Shown here in pieces: positions 20,001 to 27,800 of a DNA stretch of 64,000 nt. The stretch covers positions 1,034 to 65,033 of the forward strand of contig DAPJ01000005.1 of NCBI GenBank assembly GCA_002502095.1. Direction: 5' to 3'. Origin of the DNA: Euryarchaeota archaeon UBA62. GTDB lineage: Archaea > Thermoplasmatota > Poseidoniia > Poseidoniales > Thalassarchaeaceae. How positions within the stretch are numbered: position 1 is the first letter of the stretch; every line of letters begins with the position of its first letter. The notes below the pieces were generated by a model, which saw nothing but the letters and a program-made list of their open reading frames with translations, ran no database searches and was not told the origin of the DNA. Position numbers and translations under genes: made by a program.

Positions 20001-21269
20001 TTCAAGATATGGGCCGCTGACTCGGACTTCTGTAATGGTGTGATTGATGAATGCGTTCCCGCGGAGCTTACCCTCACTATAGACAATTCAAACAGCGCGC
20101 CCTTCATCAGTATCTCCGAACCAAAGGAGTCAGACAGAATGCCTGTATCCGAACAGTCTGTTTTCGAGGGCGTTGCCAGAGATAATGACAATGAGGTAAC
20201 TAGGGTAGATATCGAAGTCCTCGATACAGCAAACGGAATGATCGAAGTTCACTCAGAATCAGTCATTGAGTTCGATTCAAATGGTGCATTCAGCTCAATA
20301 TGGGATTCAAGGTCACTTAGGCACAATTCCGAATACCAGATCAGGATGAGATCATATGACGGATTCGATTACAGTGAATGGAAGACAGTTAATATAATCG
20401 CAGACAATCCTCCAGATGCAGGAAATAGACAACCCGTTTTCGATCAGTCAGGATGGGTAGAATCAGTAACACTATACTGCGAAGAAAACTCACAATCAGC
20501 TGATCGATGTACCACTTTCGAAATCAACCTACTGGATTTCTTCGCAGACCCAGATCCTAATCAAGAGCTCATTCTATCAGTTTATGATGACGAAGAAATA
20601 GCCTCAGATGATGAATATCCAGTGGTTATTTCAGTATCTGCAGACGGTGTGGCTAGGTATAATCCGACATCTATGGCTTTCTTCGATCCCGAGATATCTG
20701 GTTGGTCAATTAACGATGTAGTATTTGTCGCATCAGATCAATTCGGGTCGAAGGCAAACTCAGTTCCGATGAGCATCGAAGTCATTGCAATAGATTTCCA
20801 GGTTGGTGTACCCCAAGAAACAAGGATTTCCGAAGATGAAACTGCTATCTTCTCTGGTATCGGTCTTCCAGGGAGAACTGTTACAGCTACAATTGGAGGT
20901 GTTCCTGTCAACAATACTGTTGTTTCGGACGACTCAACATGGACTATGGGAATACCCGGATCTCGAATATCAAGCTCTGCTACTCCTCAGTTCATGTACG
21001 GAGGTCTCGAATATGACGGTTCAAAGATCACTGTGAGTGAATCAGACTCATCTAATGCCTCATTCTTGATAATTATCGTGATAATTGTAATTCTGGGAAT
21101 AGCGGGTTTCGCGTACTTCTTCATCGAATTCGAAGACGATTCCGAGCCTGAGAATAATTACAACAAGAAAGAGAGACCTGACGAAGGGGAAAGCAGGTTT
21201 GTCAAGGACGATGACCATCCAGGTTGGCTTTGGGATACAGAAAAGGAAGAATGGGTCGAAGAAAAGTAG
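17040..21269 (+). CDS. Large beta-helix surface protein with C-terminal anchor
   Basis: A 1,409-residue secreted protein. A signal peptide (LSSTILVMLMLTSVFIALVG, then ASPVAASNE) leads into repeated strands such as NTITGNEIVTND, IRDNDLSGAGSGSG, ITNNDIGPIGGWNG and IAENNTIFDTNREA. This is the pattern of a NosD/PbH1-type right-handed beta-helix, at about residues 100-560. Around residue 720 lies an Asp-rich calcium-type loop, SDGIDNDGDLLMDADDTDCD. Several Ig/cadherin-like beta domains follow (APTVSVSSPSPFSTHSDD, SAPFISISEPKESDRM). One membrane helix near the end (FLIIIVIIVILGIAGFAYFF) precedes an acidic tail closing with HPGWLWDTEKEEWVEEK. The start is GTG at 17040; ATG at 17046 is equally possible. 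It is likely an adhesin, glycan-binding or envelope protein, but no catalytic residues were identified. Confidence 0.82.
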   Translation: MAMARRDRLSSTILVMLMLTSVFIALVGPASPVAASNETTSGTITGTEYWQGNHVLTGDVVISSGAKLVIQPSTNVIFPNGTHLDARGSLCIGVSSCGASGNANSAQKITFSWEEPENSSAQGECNGISQGQFEITITDPSCYEGLIIRDSIDLSQSGIRHTTIDGAWGIPHFVDNQNGFKYAALVLDGASPTLTEMEFIDINSSSVLTTGLAQPEFIGGQYTVGNDDESGVDGPAVQIYSSGTPITPLIMSSPDLIGSDNGCGNNAGGKPTVWVEDAFIEIDDAEIGVGDYGISLRYSSGSVTNSEISVNCNGIDIYSLKSVGQIDYYNTITGNEIVTNDRTPITVYGGAHAFIRDNDLSGAGSGSGIAVFSSYAEITNNDIGPIGGWNGLWMYGSFDVIAENNTIFDTNREAIIAGEYGSNAPAPSASRAFLANNTISSSGQGDCSSSLHFNGQFTCPAVMAYRSGLTMYDNEINSGGESDGIRSIGALLDIRRNTWNAAGSGAVIKHYDSGYAGDQQYGSLAFFSENTWNGVGTTYNITKSSVTVQSESIPSPPTGQFPVILSWPDQEAWPANGFQNGIIPTDVQECSNCDNLTPRNFPLALSMDNNSTVMTFAGLANLDRSSISIQTQPTPYAVQVRRAELVKFQALVNGERVPGASILIEDALGNDMYDIDTLSDGYTPWFALPSDFHLDFRGLGGGDNPDGFADDEFEDSCSDGIDNDGDLLMDADDTDCDYTAGTRELSLYRFTAYKFGYGLDSGQFTLDDSSYQGTANLLNLAPSVSITQDQGHSFRKIVNITGNAHDGILASFYPSDEMAQWDQKGFVHSIEVRDPFTSDWSDAQLATDSSGSQYGEVTSTNHPFKEWYYELDMSQMAEGDYVFQFRAFDGIDYSPISTISIKLNSQAPTVSVSSPSPFSTHSDDTVTFEGAAYDYYGCPSQCGKDISEIYFQIEGPNFQVVTPVSGGTSWSWTWDFSGQPRVVADYTFKIWAADSDFCNGVIDECVPAELTLTIDNSNSAPFISISEPKESDRMPVSEQSVFEGVARDNDNEVTRVDIEVLDTANGMIEVHSESVIEFDSNGAFSSIWDSRSLRHNSEYQIRMRSYDGFDYSEWKTVNIIADNPPDAGNRQPVFDQSGWVESVTLYCEENSQSADRCTTFEINLLDFFADPDPNQELILSVYDDEEIASDDEYPVVISVSADGVARYNPTSMAFFDPEISGWSINDVVFVASDQFGSKANSVPMSIEVIAIDFQVGVPQETRISEDETAIFSGIGLPGRTVTATIGGVPVNNTVVSDDSTWTMGIPGSRISSSATPQFMYGGLEYDGSKITVSESDSSNASFLIIIVIIVILGIAGFAYFFIEFEDDSEPENNYNKKERPDEGESRFVKDDDHPGWLWDTEKEEWVEEK

Positions 21270-21315
21270 TATTTCCTTTGAAGAGCCCCTAAGCTTCCAT
21301 CACGAACATTATTGA

Positions 21316-23868
21316 ATGGAAGATGTTGCTAACATAATTATGTCAGTCACACCCGCGCCCAAGCCCGGGGTCCAAGAGAGGATTCTTCTTCACCTCAGGG
21401 ACTATGTGGACCATGCCGATAAAGTGGAAGTACCCTTTGCACTTTCGCAGATGGGTATTGCAAATGCAGTTTCCATTGCCAGATCCAATGTCCCTAGGGC
21501 TATTTCTGGTCTCAAGGAACAAGGATATCTGATTGAGAAACAAGCACATGTCACGGGGGTCTCGAGGAAAAGGAAGGCATACTTCCTAACTGACGATGGA
21601 GCTAAGCTAGCCGATGACATCTGGTCCAAGGTCGGGATGCAAGTAGTTCGCGTGATTGGAAGGGATGGAAGAGCGTCAAATATGGAGCTATCACAGGCTC
21701 TAGAGGGTACAGAATTACCTCTTAGGCACGTTGATGTTATTCGGTATCTGGATGATTCAGGAACCATAGATCTTTCAGTTTTATCTGCTGACTTGATTGA
21801 AAGAGACCTGTCAAAGCATATTGAGAAACAATTGGTAACCTCATTGAGTGATCTTCCAAGAACTAGGAGATTTTACGGAAGAGAAATGGAACTAGAAAAT
21901 ATGGTTAATCTCTTGGAGCATCAGTCAGGGTCAATACTTGTTCCCGGAATAGCAGGCATAGGTAAAACCGCACTTTCTGCTAAGCTAATTGAGAGCTTCA
22001 CACATAGAAGAAATCTTCTTTATCACAGATGTCAAGATTGGGAAGGGGCGAGGGCATTCTTAGAGGCTATTTCAGAATGGCTATCTGCAATGGGGAGCGA
22101 TGATTTATCTGACTATCTCGCATCAACTCCCGTTCCCCAGCCTCAAATGGCAGTCAATCTAATCTCCGAAGGACTAGAGTCTTCACCATCCCTAATTGTA
22201 ATTGATGACCTCCACAAGGTTGGTGATGAGACACTAATTTCAGTACTTAGATCACTTTCATTGAAGATACCAGAGCTAGAAAGTGTAGGGCTGGTAATGT
22301 TCTCCCGATCATTCAGGATGGTAGTTCCAGAATCTGACTCTTCGGGGAGAATAGTGACTCTGGTAATGCCACTCGATGGGCTAGATCAGGAAGCAAGTAG
22401 GAAAATACTGACTACAATGCAGGATATCGAGATGCCTCAATTCCTGCATATCCATAGTCTATCTAGGGGTCATCCACTGGTACTCGAGCTGATAAATAGA
22501 GGAAGTGTAGGAGGTACATTCCACGAAACTCTCGAGGCATTCGTAGAGAAGGAAATTTTCAGTAGACTTTCTGGTGCTGAAAAGAGATTATTGGGAGCTA
22601 TAGCGGTATTCAGAGAACCTATGCCCCTCGAAGCAATATCTGCAATAGACATGGAGACAGATCTTTTGGACGATCTAGTCGAAAAAGGCTTGGCTAGGCA
22701 AGCAGACAGCGAAAACTATGATGTTCACGATTTAGTCAGGGAGTTCCTCACTAGATCTATGGAAGACTCACTAAAGCAATCGTTACATGCCAATGCGGTT
22801 GAATGGTACAGGACTAGGAAAGACGATCCATCAGAAAGTATAGAGCATATTCACCACCTTCATGAGTCGGGCGATATTGAGGGGCTTGCCTCGGCATTAT
22901 CCGAGGAAGGCCACAAGCTAGTCAAGGCCGGACACATTGAACTGCTTGGTATTCTCAGGGTCCTCGAGGCTAGGTTATTCGGACCTAGGACCCGATTTGT
23001 GATACATGAACTCACTGGGGACATACTTTCTGTCCAAGGAAAGTGGGATGAGGCCGAGGGACAATACGATATGGCACTGCCCATAGCCGTCAAACACAAA
23101 CTAACTACTCCTCTTGCAAGGATTTACTCATCCAGGGCAGATTTAGCGGTTAAGAAGGGAGAAATGGATACTGCACTCTCCCTACACAAGAAAGCGTTGG
23201 AGATGCAGATAAAACTCAGAGATGCACAGGGCGCAGCAAGATCATACAACAATATGGGATATATCTTCAGACGTCAACGAGATAACAAGAGGGCATTAGA
23301 AGTCTATGGAAATGTGGAGGAACTATTGGATTCCGAAGACTCGTCCGACCTTACAGAGGCAAGAATCAGACTGGCTTCGGCTTTTCTCGAGATGGGTGAG
23401 ATGGATAGGGCACGCGACCATGCCATGACAGCTCACGATGAAACGGCGCAGAACAACCAAGAAAAGTTACATGCCAGGTCAAGGGCTGTTCTAGGCAGAT
23501 ACTATGCAAGGATAAAAGATAATGATTTGGCCATGCATCATTATTCCGGTGCTTTAGAAATATTATCGGATCAGTCAGACCCGAGAAGCGCGGTCGAAGT
23601 AGAGATGCTACTCGGACAAGTACTGAGTGATGCAGGCAGATCAGATGAAGCCGCACAGCACTATCTGGACGCTTTATCGATTGCAGAGGCAAACGACTTC
23701 AGGATGATGCAAGGGGAGATTCTCTCCAGGCTGGGGGAAGTGGAGAGTAACAGATCACAGAGGATGGACTACCTACAGAGATCCCTAGTAGTATTCAGAG
23801 AGCTCGGTGCAGTCGACAGGATGAGGGACGTTCAGAACTCTGTCCATAGGGTAGTCATGGGCCATTAA
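21316..23868 (+). CDS. HTH-ATPase-TPR signal-transduction protein (STAND-like)
   Basis: An 850-residue cytoplasmic protein with three parts. Residues 20-100 form a winged helix with a marR-like layout (ARSNVPRAISGLKEQGYLIE, then RKRKAYFLTDDG). Residues 190-480 form a P-loop ATPase of STAND type: FYGREMELENM, Walker A GIAGIGKT (residues 211-218), Walker B LIVIDDLH (near 295), and a trailing winged-helix-like segment. Residues 560-840 are TPR repeats, for example AQGAARSYNNMGYIFRRQRD. Proteins of this build use ATP-driven oligomerisation to switch on transcription or another output after a ligand binds the repeats. The target is unknown. ATG at 21340 is an alternative start. CTTCCAT (21294-21300) is complementary to ATGGAAG at the first start codon (21316-21322), which could hide that codon in a hairpin. 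Confidence 0.85.
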   Translation: MEDVANIIMSVTPAPKPGVQERILLHLRDYVDHADKVEVPFALSQMGIANAVSIARSNVPRAISGLKEQGYLIEKQAHVTGVSRKRKAYFLTDDGAKLADDIWSKVGMQVVRVIGRDGRASNMELSQALEGTELPLRHVDVIRYLDDSGTIDLSVLSADLIERDLSKHIEKQLVTSLSDLPRTRRFYGREMELENMVNLLEHQSGSILVPGIAGIGKTALSAKLIESFTHRRNLLYHRCQDWEGARAFLEAISEWLSAMGSDDLSDYLASTPVPQPQMAVNLISEGLESSPSLIVIDDLHKVGDETLISVLRSLSLKIPELESVGLVMFSRSFRMVVPESDSSGRIVTLVMPLDGLDQEASRKILTTMQDIEMPQFLHIHSLSRGHPLVLELINRGSVGGTFHETLEAFVEKEIFSRLSGAEKRLLGAIAVFREPMPLEAISAIDMETDLLDDLVEKGLARQADSENYDVHDLVREFLTRSMEDSLKQSLHANAVEWYRTRKDDPSESIEHIHHLHESGDIEGLASALSEEGHKLVKAGHIELLGILRVLEARLFGPRTRFVIHELTGDILSVQGKWDEAEGQYDMALPIAVKHKLTTPLARIYSSRADLAVKKGEMDTALSLHKKALEMQIKLRDAQGAARSYNNMGYIFRRQRDNKRALEVYGNVEELLDSEDSSDLTEARIRLASAFLEMGEMDRARDHAMTAHDETAQNNQEKLHARSRAVLGRYYARIKDNDLAMHHYSGALEILSDQSDPRSAVEVEMLLGQVLSDAGRSDEAAQHYLDALSIAEANDFRMMQGEILSRLGEVESNRSQRMDYLQRSLVVFRELGAVDRMRDVQNSVHRVVMGH

Positions 23869-23869
23869 T

Positions 23870-24667
23870 TCAGGCCGATATCTTCTCCGAATCTATTTGA
23901 CCTATCCAGTTACTAAACTCTGGTCCGTCTTGTTTAGATATCGACAAGCTTCCCTTGAAATTATCACAAATCTCCATCAGAACCTCGCTCTCTGCAATAT
24001 GCGGTAGATTGTTACTCTCAGAAAGATGACACAGTACGATACTACTCAGATCTGGATGGACAATCTCGCTAAGTGCTGAAGCGGTCTGGGAATTGGAAAG
24101 GTGCCCCCCTCTGCCTGATATCCTCCTTTTCAGAGAGTCTGGATAGTTCCCCCTCATTAGGCGGTCATGGTCGTAGTTGGACTCAATGGAAATATGGTCG
24201 CATTTCCTGAGATGTGAAGACAACTCTGCGGTGACCTCACCCAGGTCAGTGACTACGGCCGCCCTTCTTCCTTTATCATCACAAGCTATCACTGCTACAT
24301 TATCGGCATCATCATGTGGCACGGGAATAGTCAGCAAACTAAGGTCAACACCAGCATCAATTCTTTCCAGCTCGGAGAATACCAAGAGATTCTCGGAGTC
24401 CTCCCATTGCATTCTTTTTGCAGTCTCTGCATTACTGATTAGCCGTGCTCCCCACTTTTTTGCAGCTCTCTTGGCAGACTTAGAATGGTCAGAGTGATGA
24501 TGAGTCACAATTATGGAGTCTATGTCTTTTGGATTTACTGATAATTTATCCAATCTGGACTCTGTCTTCTTCAGTGAAAAACCACAATCTACCAGAACAT
24601 TAGATTCGCCTGTAGACAAGAGAACAGAATTCCCCCTGCTCCCACTTCCGAGGTGAGTAATCTTCAT
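23870..24667 (-). CDS. Metallo-beta-lactamase-fold hydrolase (YycJ/WalJ-like)
   Basis: A hydrolase of about 265 residues. The N-terminus MKITHLGSGSRGNSVLLSTG is typical of the YycJ/WalJ branch of the MBL fold. The frame extends 15 codons upstream, but the ATG at 24667 fits the family start. The metal motif THHHSDHS is intact, followed by a conserved Asp (VTDLGEV) and late His residues (ESNYDHDRLM, LCHLSESNN). Relatives are phosphodiesterases or 5'-3' exonucleases acting on nucleic acids; the actual substrate here is not known. Its stop codon lies one base from that of the convergent regulator gene. Confidence 0.85.
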   Translation of the reverse strand: MKITHLGSGSRGNSVLLSTGESNVLVDCGFSLKKTESRLDKLSVNPKDIDSIIVTHHHSDHSKSAKRAAKKWGARLISNAETAKRMQWEDSENLLVFSELERIDAGVDLSLLTIPVPHDDADNVAVIACDDKGRRAAVVTDLGEVTAELSSHLRKCDHISIESNYDHDRLMRGNYPDSLKRRISGRGGHLSNSQTASALSEIVHPDLSSIVLCHLSESNNLPHIAESEVLMEICDNFKGSLSISKQDGPEFSNWIGQIDSEKISA

Positions 24668-24759
24668 GCCAATGGCTCCGAGCTTGCGGGGATAACGACG
24701 ACCTTTGAACAAATCCTATGATAATTATTCTCCAAGCTCATTTATTGATTAATCGACTC

Positions 24760-24780
24760 TTCCGGAACCATATATTTTGA
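24760..24780 (+). promoter_or_regulatory. TATA element of the calcium-repeat protein gene
   Basis: CATATATTTTG (24770-24780) is a strong archaeal TATA-like box, preceded directly by the 8-base palindrome TTCCGGAA (24760-24767). A start about 25 bases downstream would leave a leader of about 55 bases before the ATG at 24858. Transcription start is inferred, not shown. Confidence 0.45.
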
Positions 24781-24857
24781 TTCAATGTCCGAACGACGCT
24801 CCATCACCATCATAAGTCAACCGAGGACGTTGGAGGCTACCTAGTTGGGGCTTTAAG

Positions 24858-27800
24858 ATGAGGAGGAAGCAGACAGCGGCCTTTATTGTACTACTTTTAC
24901 TAAGTAGCCTCGCTTTCGTTTCTCAAACTAGGCCACAATCCCCGGTCGACTCCACGAATCCTACTGATGCGCAAGGAGGGGCTCCTCCAGCTACCGATGC
25001 AGACGAAGATAGAATACCCGATCAATATGAGTCGATATATGGGGAGGACATAGTTATCGATACTCCCGAAGGAAGCTTCGAGGTACTTGGTTTGGACATG
25101 AACAACGGTACTGACAATATGTCCGATCATGATAGAGATGGGGCCGTGGCCCTGCTAGAGTACTGTTGGCCGTATACTCTCGACAAATGCTTTACTGACA
25201 GACTTTCCTTGACAGGCAAGCCTCCTGAATTGACTGAATCAGGAAATAGGGAGTATCTGGACCCCACCTCGTCAGATACAGATGGGGACGGACTTCCAGA
25301 TGGATACGAGATACACATGTGTACCGAAGGAGGACTGGGTTACCTCAATGCGACCAATGCATGGACATGCCTCTGGTTCGATCCGCTAGACCCATCTGAC
25401 AGCACAGAAGATATTGACAGGTGTGAAGATTTTAGTTTTGGCTGTGGAGACGGCTTTGATGTCAATAGAGACGGTCATATCGATGTTACCGAGAGATACT
25501 CAAACTCAGAAGAATACTCTTTCGGAACCCCAGAAAACTGGATTACAGAGAGAGACGGGCTTTGGTGCTCAGGTATAATTCCGGGAATGAGTGAAAATGC
25601 ATGTCAGGAATCAATAGTAAGGCCGACCGGGGACGATGGGTGGCTAGGAACCGATCCTACACGCTCAGATTCTGACTACTACTCATGGTCTGATCTATTG
25701 GCAACCGGACTTGTCATTCCTGGTGATGGAATTCCAGATGGATGGGAAGCACACTACGGACTTGACCCCAGGAACGCTAGTGATGCGATATTGGATTCTG
25801 ATAACGATGGTTGGGATGCAGATAGGGACGGTTACGTTATCCCCGATACGTCCACCGCTACCGCCGCATGGGGAGAAGCGTTCAGTAATTACGAAGAGTA
25901 CATGGTTTACTATGACGAAGGGTCCTGGGTAAAACCAGGAATCAGAGGTACTGCAGGAACCAGTCATGATGGAACCGTACTTACTTTTGATCAATCTACG
26001 CAGACCCAATTAGTTGATGCGGCAGTACACACCATGATTAAAGACAGCGAGCAACAGAGAATAATTGTCGGTTCAAAATATGGAGTAACTACACTAGATC
26101 CATTCGGCGAGATATCCTCTCTTCACAATCTTCGCCCTGGTGTGGAGATGACTTCGATGGTCAGGTGGTCTCCCGGTGGGAACTCAGATTTCTTAGTTAT
26201 CGGAACGAATCTAGGGGTTCATTGCGTTTCAATGGAAAACGGACTCCCAATAATGTCGTCTCTTTCTGAATCTGAAATAGGCCACGTGGTATCAATGATG
26301 GAACTTGATACGGGTAGTGATAATCTGGATCTAATGGTTTTCGGGCATCAGAAGGCATGGACTGTAAGCGTATCTGATGAAGGCTCTGGGGGAGATTGTT
26401 GGAGCGGAGGAAGATCCGTAAGTGTAGGACAAGAAATCCTAAGCTCTCCATTGACCGAGGCTCTATCCGACTCGGAGGTATCGGCCAATGATGCTGTCCA
26501 AGTTCCAATACAAGGTAGAGGTCCACTGCTGATGGTAGCCACTAATTCAGGGCTGATCGCATGGAACACTACAGACGGAGTTACATCTGCGGGCGATCCA
26601 TGGTGGGTCTTCGACATCGAAGATGCAGAGACATTCGTGAGAATGGCTGATCTACTAAACGAATCTAAATCCGCGGTCGTCAACGTTTTGGAGCCCGCGG
26701 GACCAATTCTGGACAATGGGGAGCTGGAGGAAGTTACAGGAGTATGGATGGGAACAGCAGGAGGGCTACACCTGATTGACCTGTCTATATTCATGCAGAT
26801 GCCAAGATCCTCGATAAGTAATGATAGAATGTTCAATTCAGAACGTTGGACTGAGGGTGCTAATGATATAAGGTCAGTTATGGCTATCGAGGGAATGGTA
26901 GTTCTAGGTTCTAGGGACGGAACATGGTGCCTCGAAGGAGGACACACAGGCGTCTTGGGCCCCTACATCAATCAAACCAGAATGCCAGGAATGGTCACCA
27001 ACCTAATTTTAATGGAAAACGGAGACGAAGATTGGATTTTCTCAGGGTCATCGCCTGGGAGATTCATGAATATCATGCCTATAGACCCATTATCTGACGA
27101 TTCAGATTTTGATGGAATGCCCGATGGCTGGGAATATGTTCATGGTTTGGATCCAACGGACCCCTTTGACAGGGAGAGGGATGCCGATGCTGATGGAGTC
27201 AGCTTCCCCTTAATTGATGGGACCATATTTATCCGTGAGTGGAGTAATTTGGAGGAGTTCAGATACGTAAACACTTCACAATTCGGTACAAATGGCACCG
27301 ATCCAAGAAATATTGACTCCGATGGAGATGGCCTTACCGATGGAGAAGAGTACTGGGGTTGGTTTTTGGATTCAACATCATTTTCTTGTCATTATCTGAA
27401 TGATGACTATGTTTGTGATGACTCATCATCACAATCGGAGACCGTCCATCTCGAAGGATGGCTTGGCTCAGGCGCAGGAGGAGGTACAGACGGTCCAACA
27501 GACCCCACCAATCCAGATACAGACGGGGACGGAATGCCCGATGGCTGGGAGATCGAGAATAGGAGATGGATAGGAGATATCTACACTGGAGGTAATCTCT
27601 GGACACTAGATCCAAGGGACCCGAACGATGCAGAAGAAGATGCAGATGGAGACGGACTGTCAAATCTATGCGAGTATAAGTGGGGGGAGATAATTGATGA
27701 TGTCATCAGAGAAGGACTTCCTTCCCATGGTGAGTCTAATGAGTCGGCACTATCATGGGTGCCCACAGATCCGAATAATGTAGACTCTGACGGGGATACT

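Noticed and set aside
26348..26947. 199-codon minus-strand frame inside the calcium-repeat gene
   Set aside because: It is Ser/Pro-rich without any domain, and the opposite strand encodes clear repeat protein throughout.
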